DNA of 64,000 nt from Hyaloperonospora brassicae (Eukaryota; Oomycota; Peronosporomycetes; Peronosporales; Peronosporaceae), in the NCBI GenBank assembly GCA_947650285.1, contig CANTFL010000086.1:186001-250000 (forward strand), written 5' to 3'. Of this stretch, positions 50,999 to 61,879 are shown piece after piece. Every line of letters starts with the position of its first letter. Within the stretch, counting starts at the first letter, position 1. The notes beneath the pieces were generated by a model that worked only from the letters and a program-made list of their open reading frames with translations, searched no databases and was not told the DNA's origin. Made by a program: the position numbers and the translations under genes.

Positions 50999-52735
50999 CT
51001 ACATCAAGCTCCGCTTGATACCTGTAAAGGAACGCTGGCACTCAGCGTTCCATGACCACTTGACATTTTTCTTGAGTAGACAAGAAAGATGTACCGTCAT
51101 TTCGGCGTAGTTGCGAGAGTACTTATGCAAGTACGCCGCTAGTCCAAGGAACTTCCTTAGTCCCTTGACATCGACTGGCACTGGCCAGTCGGTGATCGCC
51201 TTGATCTTTTCGGGATCAGGGCGTACGCCGTGTTTACCCACGATGCACCCAAGAAGTGGTATTTCGCTAGCCGCGAATATACACTTCTTGAGGTTTGCGT
51301 ACAACTTATGCTTTCGCATAAGTTGAAGGACCTGACGAACGTGAGTTCTGTGAACTTCAACGTCCGTCTTTCCGTCCATAGCCCGGCTATGGACGAACAC
51401 ATCGTCGAAGTAACTCGGTGCGAAGTCTCGCACCGGTCTCAACAGATTTGTGACACATCTGTTGAAAGTTGCAGGGGCATTGCTCAGCCCCTGTGGCATC
51501 ACTAGCCACTCCCACAGCATACCGCTGGGGGTGCTCACTGCCGTGTACGGGATGTCCCGTTCACGCATGAGGATCTGATAGAATCCATCCATCAGATCCA
51601 TGGACGAAAAGATGGTACTCTTTGACATACCATCTATGATTACGTCCTTCCTCGGTATCGGCGTCTGAGCCGGTACCGTTGCAGCATTCAACTTGTTGAA
51701 CGCGTGCACTATCCGCCATCCTCCTGTGGTCTTTCGCACACAGAAGGTCGGAGAGCTGTGAGGGGATGTTGATTCCCTCACATGGCCCGCTGCTAAGCGA
51801 TCGGCAAAGAACTTGTCGATCGCTAGTACTTGTTCACGAGGCAGTGGCCACTGCTTCATGACACAGTACTTCGAGCCCGGTTTGAGCTCGATCTCGTGTC
51901 GAGTGCCTTTGTCCTTAGGCAACTCGCAAGGTACGGATTCAGTGAATACATCCTTGAATTTGATCAAATCCTTATACAAAGGATTTGCCTGAAGTGACTC
52001 CCAGGATTGAGACGTGTATCGCCCAATCCGAGTCTTCTCATCGAGGACACTTTCGTCCATCGATGAGCTGCTGAGAACCCGTTCGTTCTCAGCAAATACT
52101 GTCGCCGACCGAATATCGGCCACATACTCGTCCTCTGTGACGAGTATGCAGATCTGCTTGACTTTGCCACTACGCAGATCACGCAAGAACCGTTTCGGTT
52201 CTAGCGTTGGCAACTGAGTTATCTCCGAAGTTGAATTCGGAGGCACAATCAGATCAAGCGTATAAGCGCCTACGCTTGATCCGTCATTAACCAAGACGTT
52301 CAACGTCTCGGTTTCTTCCTGGGAACTTCGTTCCACAGGTTGCTGAAGGCCTAATCCTTCAGCAAGTGACTCTTGAGGAATTCCTTCCTCAAGTACGTGG
52401 GGACTTATTCCCTCGACGTCTTCTGACTGTGGCTGTGCAACCACAGTCAGGGACCGATCCTCTACGTTCGACTCTCCAGTCGACCTAGGATGTCCATGTT
52501 GCCCTTTGGAGGCAACAGGTTTCTTACTTCTAAGATGCTGCCCGCTAGGCATACATCTACGTCCCAGTCCACTCGACTTATTCGAGTGGTGGACCTTCGG
52601 CGCAGCCTGTACTTCTGTACAGCCGCCGGGAGCTTGCTCCACAGTGTAGTGATCAACTACACTGTGACCTTGTGCAGTCGTGCTAACGACCGTACCGCAA
52701 GCGAGGCCATCGTACTCAACTCGCAGAACATCCAC
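50999..52735 (-). pseudogene. pol: Element 2 linker and reverse transcriptase
   Basis: A 578-codon frame joins the protease-RT linker with RT, including SYFDDVFVHSR. It ends at the TAG shared with element 1 (50999-51001). The junction with the protease frame is broken near 52730, at ctgcgagttgag. Confidence 0.88.
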
Positions 52736-53276
52736 ACGCTTGTGGACGCTCCAAGATGTTCATCAGATGGACATCTGATGAACAAGCGGCAGGCATCTTC
52801 ACGGATCGATGCTGCCAGCTCACTCTTGGCTCGTACTTTCTGAGCCAAGGTAATCCCAGGATGACATCAAATTTGTCATCCAGATCCAGTACGATGAAGT
52901 CATCATCGTACTGTTCGCCCTCTAACGTGTAGTGGATTCCTACTACACGTTTCTCAACGGTTATCGATGCGCCTGTTGCAAGGCGCACCGTCATCCTTGT
53001 GAGGGGAATGTCGCGCTCAACGAACTTGAGCCTACGACCCTCTAGTGACTGGCGACGACCAAAGTTGTTCGACGCCCCGCAGTCTACTAGGGCACGAAGC
53101 GACAAATCATTTGTCGCTTCCAACTTCAAGGTGATGAGCGAAACGTCATCACCAGGTGCAGAGACACACAATGATTGTGTATCTGGAGCAGCTTTCGTCA
53201 AGAGATTTGCAAATTCTCTTGAGGTTGCTGGATCAGTAGGGCGCTCCGCCCCTACTGACCCCGACCATTTTTTGAT
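52716..53276 (-). pseudogene. Element 2 protease region and gag-pol frameshift site
   Basis: The protease frame with ALVDCGASNNF runs to TGA at about 52716. Its upstream end overlaps gag through the same A AAA AAT heptamer and hairpin as in element 1. Confidence 0.75.
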
Positions 53277-54190
53277 GGTCCGTCTCGCTGTTGCGGCTTC
53301 GCAACAGCGCTGGACCCACGCCCATTGCCCTTCTTGGCGAATGGTCGTCCATTTCGCTCGGTACTGCTTGGTACTGGGCGTGGAGCACTACACTCGTGTG
53401 CGAAATGCCCTAACTTCTGAAAGCGATTGCACTTCAGCAATCGCTTGTTGTTTGAAGAGCGAGGTCTCTCGCTCTCAACATAGCAGAGGTCCATTGGTTC
53501 CGGACCTCCGATCTCTTGTCGTCTAGGTGGACGATAAGAGTTTAAGCTAGCATGAGCCTGTCTCATGCTAAAGTCTTCCTGTTCCGCGGCTGATATCGCA
53601 TATTCCAGCGTATTCAGCTCAAGGCGGAACAGGTGGCTCCTGACGGGCCCTTCTGCGAGCCCTTGCATGAACACCGTAATCAACGTGTGTTCATGGACTG
53701 GGTTAGCAGTTATACTACTCGCGAGGAGTCGTATATGTTGAGCGTAAGCGTGCACATCACGCTTACCCTGATTGAGTTTCAGGAGCTCAGAACGAGCCCT
53801 GAACTCAGCGCGTGGAGGCTCAAACGTTTGTCTGAGCCGGGCCTTGAAGTTATCTAGCGACCTAAACACATGTGGGTCGCTACTCTCGAGCCCCAGGGAC
53901 CAAGTTTTGGCACGTCCTGCCAAGTGGGTTTGAGCAAACATGAGTTTAATTTGCTCATCTTCGACGCGACGAGCCCTTAAGGCTCTGTCGAGTTCGACAA
54001 ACCACAGTAACAGGGAGTCCTCCGGGACTCCACTGTACTTGGAGATGTCAACTTTCATGACTTCGGGACGACGCGCATGTGCCGTCCCGCCCACAGCAGC
54101 ATGGAATTGCTGCTGTCTCAACAGCTCTGTCTGTTGAGCACCGAGTTCTCTCAACTGCTCGGCCTGATGAGAGCCTTGCTGGTGAAGCAA
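53252..54190 (-). CDS. gag: Element 2 gag
   Basis: Same length and layout as element 1 gag (312 codons), including the CNRF...H...C knuckle with Phe in place of the second Cys. Confidence 0.85.
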   Translation of the reverse strand: MLHQQGSHQAEQLRELGAQQTELLRQQQFHAAVGGTAHARRPEVMKVDISKYSGVPEDSLLLWFVELDRALRARRVEDEQIKLMFAQTHLAGRAKTWSLGLESSDPHVFRSLDNFKARLRQTFEPPRAEFRARSELLKLNQGKRDVHAYAQHIRLLASSITANPVHEHTLITVFMQGLAEGPVRSHLFRLELNTLEYAISAAEQEDFSMRQAHASLNSYRPPRRQEIGGPEPMDLCYVESERPRSSNNKRLLKCNRFQKLGHFAHECSAPRPVPSSTERNGRPFAKKGNGRGSSAVAKPQQRDGPSKNGRGQ

Positions 54191-54192
54191 GA

Positions 54193-54405
54193 CTACTTTT
54201 CCCTTTCGGCGACAAGTTCACTTTGGATGAACTTGGCCATAGCGGCATGTTGTTGGTCTCTGTCTAAAGACTCCAACATGGCGCCAATGGCGAACTCGCC
54301 TACGGTAGAACTCATTCGTTCTACCGCACTCCATTCTATGTCACTCAAATGGTTAAACCCTTCACGCGTGGCGTGAAAGGTTTCTTCATCATCCAACATG
54401 TTCAT
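54193..54405 (-). CDS. Element 2 gag N-terminal frame
   Basis: Same 70-codon frame ending in TAG as in element 1, directly before the main gag frame. Confidence 0.6.
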   Translation of the reverse strand: MNMLDDEETFHATREGFNHLSDIEWSAVERMSSTVGEFAIGAMLESLDRDQQHAAMAKFIQSELVAEREK

Positions 54406-54449
54406 GTTGGATGCTGTGGTCCTTGGAAGGACTACAAAGTGCTACCAGG

Positions 54450-54839
54450 TGTAACGGGGCACACCCTTGCGTGAACTTAACGCAAGGGTTTGGGTGCCCC
54501 GACAGACGTACACGAGGCAAGCGAGGAAGCGTAGATAAGGGAAAAGTAGAACTGTTATATTAATATAATTAAGTCTTTTTGTTACTGTCTCTCTGTTTAA
54601 CCTGACTTTATTATGTTAATATAACTGAGTGTATGGTGACGTCTCGTCACCACTCATTGCGCGCGTCTTGCGGCGATTGGTGGGTTGATATCATCAAGAT
54701 ATCAACCGATGAACAGACTCTTTGGTCGACCCTTCAATATCACCACTTTGGTGATATTGTTCAAAGAATATTCAACTTCATATTCTTTATTGTCACTTTA
54801 AGAAAGTGACAATTCCATGTAACGGGCTGCCCCGTTACA
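54450..54839 (-). repeat. 5' LTR of element 2
   Basis: 390 bp, the most diverged of the four LTRs (for example around 54700-54805). It has TGTAACGGGG/CCCCGTTACA ends and the outer flank gaggg. Confidence 0.9.
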
Positions 54840-55670
54840 GAGGGCCTATATTTTAGTGCCTGGGTGAGCAGAGTTGGCAGGACAGCGTATTTAGTCAACG
54901 TGATTCCGTTGTGTGAGGAACGAACGGTGACGGGTCGGAAGGTCAAGCGCGGTGATCACATGGAAAGACAAAGCCGTCGCTTTGTTTGTAATGGACAGGA
55001 CGGTCGTGCTCATCGAAGTCAAGAGTCTGATCCGTTCAGCATCCTCAACGCCAAGTCAACGAAGCTATCTTAACGAAGCGCAAATCATATCAAGCAGAGG
55101 CCGTACACCTTGTTTTACGCGGGCAATTTTTGAGGGGAGAAGTGCTTGCTACAGCAAGTGAGGCAGGATACCAATCGACGCCCAATCGTCCCAAGCCTTG
55201 TGTACCTCATATCCAACCATCCGCCTCAACTATGTCACTTTGGTCAGCCACTTTATGTTTTACGTACCCGGACTTCATATCAGCCAGGATCGTCGACAGC
55301 AGTACGAACTCATTCCTACTCTGTAGGCAGGCGTCAGGGACTGAATCTGGTCTAAAACGGTTGCGCCACCCGAGATACTTCAACGAGCCCAGTCTATGGT
55401 CTTCGCAGGTGCTCGTCCGCCGGAGTTTTTTCGAATGGTTTGCGAAAAGCCGGGGGAACATCGAATTACCATCGGCCGGGTCTTCCTCCCGTAGTACCGT
55501 CTGCGGGTACCTACCGTTTTTGGATCAGCGTAGATGGGTGCGGGGACCTTTTCTGCTGGAGTAGGGGATACAGTCCGTGGTCCATGCCCACTTTGTGGTC
55601 GAGCCGAAGGAATCGCAGCTCCAGCCGATCATTCTGCAATATGCCTTGTCACCCACCATCCGACCCCAGT
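54840..55670. other. Region upstream of the effector-like gene
   Basis: Short open frames in several phases, none with a recognised domain. The frame of the effector-like gene is open upstream from 55440 but is low in complexity there, and lacks a signal peptide start until ATG 55671. Confidence 0.5.
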
Positions 55671-57968
55671 ATGCGTCTACTCTGTCATATTGCGGTGTGC
55701 TTTTTCGTCCTTCTGCCATGCGCGAGTGCTGCATCAACAGCCACGGGCGGCATACAGAAGAACGCTGTAGCTTGGAACGTGTCCGACGGTTCGCCTCGTC
55801 TGGAGACGACCGAAGCTGACGAGCCAACTCGCTTGCAGCCGCAAGACTCAGTGGCCGACAAGAACGACGGCAAACACCGGGAACAAGAGGACAGAGGGAT
55901 CAACGAGCCCTGGATGTCCGACGCAGGACATTTGTTGTTAGAAGCGGACGAGCTGCTGTTGACGCAACAACCACACTTAAAGGGAGCGCTCGCGCGTCTC
56001 ATGCTTAAGAAGGAGATAGAAACGTCCGATGCTCGTGCAAATCTGATACAATGGATTCCCAAGTCGCACATGCCTGGCCCCGTCGAAGCGTATCCAGCTG
56101 CTTCCCTTTCCGTCTTGATGAAGAATGGAAGAGGAGGAGAAGTGGCGGAAGTTTTCCTCTGGCTTCGAGGCTTCGAGCACCGGAAAGACTTTGCGGACAT
56201 GTGCCAACGGACCCTACTCACTCAATACCCTGAGGCTTGGCCACTGGTATCTGAGGTGTGGCTTAAGTCAAGCTTGAGCCCCACAGAAGCTTACCGCATG
56301 ATGCTTTCCTCACCTCCTTTGGCCGCAATGAACGAGCCGCATGACTGGTTTGTTTTCTGTCGCACTATGGCTCGTTGGATGGATTATCTTTACCAATACC
56401 GATCTCTGGGTCACGACTACAGCGACAGCCAAGTGGTTCAAGTGTTAGCGGACAAGAATACAGGAGTATTGAAAACATTCTTTGATTGGGTCGGGACGGT
56501 TCCGAGCGCAAAGGACGACGCAGACCGGATGCAAAGAAGCCTAGAGTCGCTACCGACGCTCAACCGATGGATCGAGTCGAAAGTGAGCCCTGATCAGGCT
56601 TACTGGCAGTCGCCCAAGTTAGTGAACTTCAGACTTGATGCTTCTGATGGAGAAGCGTCAGATTGGGCGGCCTTTTTGTCTGAGTTTGAGCATTGGCTCA
56701 CATTTATCGACGTGTATCGATCTCGAAGTAACGTCTTCACCGACAATCACATTGTCGAAGTGATGAAGAACGGTGGAAGAAAAAACGGTGCACTGAAGAA
56801 CAGTCTAGTGAATAACGAGTTGGTGAAGATCTTCCAGAAGCTTCGAGACGTTCCTGGAATGAAGAATCGCGCAGACAGCCTTCAAAGATGCCTGCTTTCT
56901 GATCAAAAAATACTGAAGGAGCATGAAAGTATTCATAAAGTTTGGCTGGATTCAATGGTGCATCCTACCGAACTCTACCGTATTCTGTTTGGTCCAGCGA
57001 CGACAAGCAACATGCAAGCTGCTGTGTGGAATCCAGAGTGGAAGCTGATTCGTAGCAAGCTCAAATTTTGGGTCTGGTATGGCGTCAAGTACCAATCCCG
57101 ATTCGGAGGCTTTGACAATGACCAAGTCGTTGACGTGTTGAAGCTCAACCGACATGAGCAAGACATATTGTATTTTTTCAATTGGCTTCAATCGAGACGA
57201 GGCATGGAAGAACGCGCAGAGTACATGCAACGACGTATGCTTTGGATTTCGCACAATAAACTTGCAACTTTTGAAATGATGAGCAAGGTGTGGCTGGGGT
57301 TTTTGGTGGGTCCTACGGAAGTTCTCCGCATCATGCTTCCTCCAGCGACGGGACATCATGTGGCGGCTGCTGATCGGATGGCAGACTGGCCCGCCATTTT
57401 TACAACGCTCGAACTTTGGTTCAAGTATGGCGCTAGGTACGGACGTCTTAATAAAGGCTTCGAAGATGCTACGGCCGTTGACACATTGAGGCGCAACAGA
57501 GATGAGGACGAGGTGGTGTATTTTCTCACTTCGTTTCGAACGAGACAAGACATGCAGAGTCGCTCAGACCTCATGCTAACACGTATGATTTTGGGGTCGC
57601 AACATCAATCCGAAACTTTGAGGCTAATGTTCGAAGCGTGGCTTCAGTCAAGTGTGAGTCCTGTCGAAGTGTACCACATAATGGTGTCTTCATCGAAGCT
57701 ACGCAGCGGGGCAACTGCTAGTGGGTCTATGGGACAGCCTGACATCTATTTTTTACTCAAGGAGTGGCTTAAGTACGTTAGATTGTACCGATCTGTCTTC
57801 GTGACATTCGACGACGTTCAAGTCGTTATCGTGTTGAGGCACAACGAAGGATATGACGGGGCAAGGCGTTTTCTCACTAGACTTCGAGGCGACCCTGATT
57901 TGGGGGCCGAAGCCGACACCCTGCTTCAGCTTCTGAAAGGTCGGCCTCATTCGACAGTCTGGAACTGA
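55671..57968 (+). CDS. Secreted WY/LWY-repeat effector-like protein (RxLR-type superfamily), C-terminally truncated
   Basis: Oomycete effectors of this kind are secreted and moved into host plant cells. ATG 55671 starts a signal peptide of about 20 residues (MRLLCHIAVCFFVLLPCASA), so I prefer it to upstream in-frame codons. No canonical RxLR follows; an EER-like acidic patch is near residues 70-76. From about residue 190 come modules with the WY/LWY pattern, each opening with a Trp-Leu and then Pro-x-Glu-x-Tyr. The conserved Trp codons lie at 56259, 56943, 57291 and 57639, spaced 348 bp apart in the last three, with a diverged module near 56568. The 765-residue frame is intact to TGA 57966-57968. 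A further module continues out of frame downstream. Tandem LWY proteins include known suppressors of host RNA silencing, but no function is claimed here. Confidence 0.8.
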   Translation: MRLLCHIAVCFFVLLPCASAASTATGGIQKNAVAWNVSDGSPRLETTEADEPTRLQPQDSVADKNDGKHREQEDRGINEPWMSDAGHLLLEADELLLTQQPHLKGALARLMLKKEIETSDARANLIQWIPKSHMPGPVEAYPAASLSVLMKNGRGGEVAEVFLWLRGFEHRKDFADMCQRTLLTQYPEAWPLVSEVWLKSSLSPTEAYRMMLSSPPLAAMNEPHDWFVFCRTMARWMDYLYQYRSLGHDYSDSQVVQVLADKNTGVLKTFFDWVGTVPSAKDDADRMQRSLESLPTLNRWIESKVSPDQAYWQSPKLVNFRLDASDGEASDWAAFLSEFEHWLTFIDVYRSRSNVFTDNHIVEVMKNGGRKNGALKNSLVNNELVKIFQKLRDVPGMKNRADSLQRCLLSDQKILKEHESIHKVWLDSMVHPTELYRILFGPATTSNMQAAVWNPEWKLIRSKLKFWVWYGVKYQSRFGGFDNDQVVDVLKLNRHEQDILYFFNWLQSRRGMEERAEYMQRRMLWISHNKLATFEMMSKVWLGFLVGPTEVLRIMLPPATGHHVAAADRMADWPAIFTTLELWFKYGARYGRLNKGFEDATAVDTLRRNRDEDEVVYFLTSFRTRQDMQSRSDLMLTRMILGSQHQSETLRLMFEAWLQSSVSPVEVYHIMVSSSKLRSGATASGSMGQPDIYFLLKEWLKYVRLYRSVFVTFDDVQVVIVLRHNEGYDGARRFLTRLRGDPDLGAEADTLLQLLKGRPHSTVWN

Positions 57969-58240
57969 TGCTCAATTTACGGATGCAGCCAAGGCTGAGT
58001 CCTGAAGAATTCTTTCGTATCCTGTTTGCCAAAGCGAGGACACGTGGTGTTGAAGCTACAGGATGGAAGCCAGAGTGGCCCGCCGTCCATCTTATACTCT
58101 CACTTGGCGTTGACGAGTGCTAAGCTGAGGTCATCAGATGCAATGGCCTTTTGACGAATGCGTCATCGAAGTGTTGAGGCGCTACAGCGAAGGTAATGAT
58201 GGAGGAACTTACCCAATTGGAATCGAGGTGGTTCGTCTCT
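57969..58240 (+). pseudogene. Out-of-frame remnant of a further LWY module
   Basis: Beyond the effector stop, another frame reads LSPEEFFRILF at about 57993-58028, where the next module would be expected, then GWKPEWPAV. A further piece is FDECVIEVLRRYSEG near 58150-58195. Stops and frame changes show decay. Confidence 0.65.
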
Positions 58241-58820
58241 GTTAAATAGCGCGGACCTGAAGCAGCGACGTCTAGTTTCGAGAGCGATGGCTGTAGCAGC
58301 AACGCTGCAGCCGTCCGATGACGATACATTTATTTCTCTGAGTTTTTGTTGGTGCAATCACCAGTTACTTCTACGCTGCTGACCCCTTCTTCTTCCTTGA
58401 TGTTTTTTGCTCGTCTCTTCTCTGCGGAGTAGTGCGCTCTGTGTGCCTGCGCAAGTTGTCCAGATTTGGCAAAGGACACTCGAGACCATTATGTGCTCGT
58501 ATATAGAGGTGCGCTTGTGCTAACGAGGACAAGAATGTAGTTGTCCGCACGAAAAAACGCTCTTCTCGTTTTAGCAAAACTGTCCGCGCACACAAACTGA
58601 GAAAAACCCTTTCGCACCGATCGCAGCAACCCGCTCGCTACTCGACCTCTAACGAATCGGCCTACAACACGCAGAGGTCGTGTACCCAAATGTAACCACC
58701 GGCTGCTACATGGTCCACTCAGCCGCCCATCGGTCGACCAGTTCTACGTCCCCCACACGAACGACGTGTTGGCCTCATGATAACGACAACGAGGACCGCG
58801 AGTCGATCTCTGGTGCTCGC
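58241..58820. other. Intergenic stretch after the effector remnant
   Basis: No supported gene. Short frames on both strands lack recognisable domains. Confidence 0.5.
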
Positions 58821-60250
58821 GCTCTTCGTCGATTGGGTCCATGTCGGTTGCACTGGAGAAGGAAAGGTTGTTGCTGCTACTACAGATGAGGAGAAGAAGA
58901 AGGAGAAGAGTGTACTCGATGATGACAGCGTATCCATTGTGTCAAAGTGTTCCATTGCGAGTGAGGCACAAAAGCAGACGACAAGTGGACGTGGTGAACA
59001 GATGTGACTTGAGAGACGATTAGCACGACAAGGAGATAATCTGACGAACTGCAGGAGGTCGATGCAACAGCTGTAGTAAGGAACATGGGAAGCTTGACGC
59101 CGGTCCAGGTATCGCACTCTCGCAACGACTTAGGCAGAGAAGACAGCAATCCGGACGCTCATTGTAGTGAGAAAGAACGGGTGGGCGAAGATGATTTGCG
59201 TGCGTCGAGGCAGCAATGGCCAGCAGCATCAGAATAGGCGTCTCGAGCGCTTCAAATTGATGATGCAAATGAAGCAGCGTCCCTGCAAACTAAAGGGTCT
59301 TCGACAGTACGGATCGTCGGTCGATCGATCCTCGACGCTCAGAACTTCGGTACGAATGGCGGAGCTGTATGAAGTGACGGAAAGAGCGTCAGCATGATTG
59401 GTTGCTTGGAACGAGAATTGCAGAACGAGAAGCAGCTTGTGCGGCAACGGACGGCTTATTTGCGAGACGATAAGGCACCAATCAGCAGCTTGGTGCTCGG
59501 GTGTTGAAGAGTCGGAGGCACAGCTTGCTACAAAATACCGCGCAAGGAGTGCCAAGCGCGGAAAGCGTCAGGCGAACAAGGAGACAAACGACGTTTGTCA
59601 GAAAAAGACCGACATGCTAGACTTGGTGACCCGGATTTGCAAAGCCGTGGCCAAGAAGCGGATACCGCCTGTATAAACGACGACATAGTCCAGCAAAATA
59701 GTGGACCGCAGCAGATAGAAGAGGAGGAACGTTCGCTACCCATCGACCACCGCCGTGATGCGCAGACAGTGGTGGTGCTGCGAGATAAGCTTGTGGATAT
59801 GAATGGTCGTCTCAATGATTTTTGGCAAATGTGAAGTGTTGGAAGGTTAGCAGTAAGAGGAACCTGTCAACTGCCGCAAGACCGAGCTACTTGACTTGAT
59901 GGATAACGTGTGGCCGTACTTTCCGCAGTATTCGGAGTCCTCGCCTAGGCGAGACGCTGGGACTCTAAGCCCTTCAGGCAAAAAGCTAGCGCTCGATTCC
60001 GGCGAGCAAGCTGCTTTGACCTATTTTTGAAAAAGAGGTGGTGCCAGCGTGACGACAAGCCGCGACAAACCCGCGTCAAAATACGTGGAGCTTAAGGAGC
60101 TGTGCGCCCGACAATGTGTACGTAAAGCGGACCTCCGGAACCTCATCAACGGGCACCGTCTACGTGGCAACCTTCCCGTCATTCGCAATACCAGCAATTG
60201 CTAGCCTGGCGTGGCTAGCAACAAGCAAACACGCGTACAAGACGATTAGC
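58821..60250 (+). pseudogene. Decayed coiled-coil coding region
   Basis: Helical, Gln/Glu/Arg-rich protein-like segments occur on the plus strand in different frames. Examples are LERELQNEKQLVRQRTAYL (about 59405-59460), a segment at 59595-59833 ending VVVLRDKLVDMNGRLNDFW, and KTELLDLMDNVWPYFPQYSE (about 59877-59937). Stops and frame shifts between them argue for a degraded gene. The family was not identified. Confidence 0.35.
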
Positions 60251-61260
60251 CAGACGTAGCGCGACGCCATGTCGATCTAAAGCCATTAATTATCAAATGG
60301 AGACAACAAGATTGCACTGCCGACAACAAGATTGCACTACCGTCATACAACAAGAAAGGCCAAGTAGACGAATGCTGCCAGGGAGAAGTACGTTGACAAC
60401 GGCTAGGACAACGGCGACAACGTGATGGAAGGGGAGCACCAATTACTCGATACGCACTTCCAACAAATATGCGTTGTCCGAAAACGCGGATACGGCTAGG
60501 GAGCTTTCGACCGGACAGAGTCGGGAGGAGCGAAAGGCAGCAAGATTGACGCAGCTCCGGCCGCAGCACCGATGTCAGCACCAGCGCGTCGACGAATACT
60601 AGCGCCATCGTCAAGTCGGACTCGCCGCTTACCTCCGTCGACAATAGCGGCTACTCGGCGAAACAAATCGGTCCAGCAGATGTCGCGCTCTCATTTTCCA
60701 GGCTCGGAAAGTGTCCAATTGGCTGCGGTAGTCATGCTTCGTACCTGCACAAGGAACCACGAGCACTTGACGCACAAGCAACAAATCCAGCGACGACAAT
60801 GACAGCGACAATTGCATTGAAAGAGCTATGAGGCCAGTCGCCCAAGGACGTAAAATTGACCAAAGTAGCAGCATTGTCGTCGCTACTTGTCTCTCGATCG
60901 TTAGCATGATCTGCAAATTGTCTTCGTGCTGCGAATGCAGTCGACATCTCTCGGCGTCCAAAATTTACGAAATCAGCGTTACTCCTTTCCCAAATGTTCT
61001 GCTCCATCGTATCTCGTCGGCAACGATCTCATGTTCGACGACACTCACAAGCCGAGATCGTCGCTTGTGACATGAATCTGTGCAGATGTAAAAAAGCCTC
61101 GGATTTTGCTGCATTGCCTCACGTGCGGAAGCAGCATATACATGATAACGTGCTTCACGATGCCGTACATGTCTTCTATCGCAAAACAACGCAGAGCCTG
61201 TCGGGTGCAGGTGGACACGAATGTATCCTTCCGCGAGGTTTTTGTAAATCTTTGACGTGG
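60251..61260. other. Gene-poor stretch
   Basis: No convincing frame or domain on either strand. Confidence 0.5.
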
Positions 61261-61269
61261 AGGACACAC

Positions 61270-61340
61270 GCCGGTTCCATAGGTCAAGAAGCCAAACATA
61301 CCAAGAAATGTCACCCACCACACATAGCCACCATCCTTCG
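61270..61340 (-). pseudogene. Fragment resembling the first membrane segment of a monocarboxylate-type MFS transporter
   Basis: The minus frame reads KDGGYVWWVTFLGMFGFLTYG. The DGGY-x-W start followed by a membrane helix is the signature of monocarboxylate transporter N-termini. No continuation was found in the neighbouring sequence. Confidence 0.3.
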
Positions 61341-61879
61341 ATTCGCTAACGAAGTTTGTCTCTTCGACTGCGTGGTCTGTTTTCCCCGAAGCACAGAAGA
61401 TATCGCAACTCGCATGCTTTGCACACGCCATACGTGCCTTTTCGCGCAGCCTTCCTATCTTTTACCTCGCGAGCGCTGTGTGCTCTGCTTGCACAGAGTA
61501 GGTGAACATATAATTCCAAGTTTGATGCTCCCAAGGAGTACGTGTACGACCCAGGTGCTCGTCTACTGTACTCCTTCTGTTTGTAAAAATGGGCTACGGA
61601 CAACAACACATTGTTGGCTGCAGCATCACGTGAAAAGACGGCTATCACGTCCGAATAACAGGTCCAAAGCTACATCAGCACAACTCGTCACGATACACAC
61701 GATCGGGTCACCTGTCGCATACTTTTGTGCAGCCAATCGATTACACACACGCACGTTATCTCCTGTCGACTCGATTTGGTTCCCACTCCAACCGCCGAAT
61801 TCCGCTTTTGGTGCAGCGTCCCCGTTGTGCCTTTTTGTCCGGATAAAAAGCGTATCCAACTCCGTATACTAACTACCCC

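Larger units (their letters stand above)
46862..54839 (-). mobile_element. Ty3/Gypsy chromodomain retrotransposon, element 2 (7,978 bp, inverted, defective)
   Basis: A second copy of the same family in opposite orientation, 3' LTR to 3' LTR with element 1. It shares the gag stop, the pol TAG stops and the TGA after the integrase tail, but keeps the linker-RT frame (50999-52735) and the integrase tail-chromodomain frame (48361-49071) open where element 1 is shifted. Its 5' LTR (54450-54839, 390 bp) differs visibly from its 3' LTR, so the two LTRs are not from one very recent insertion. No matching target-site duplication is seen. Confidence 0.95.
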
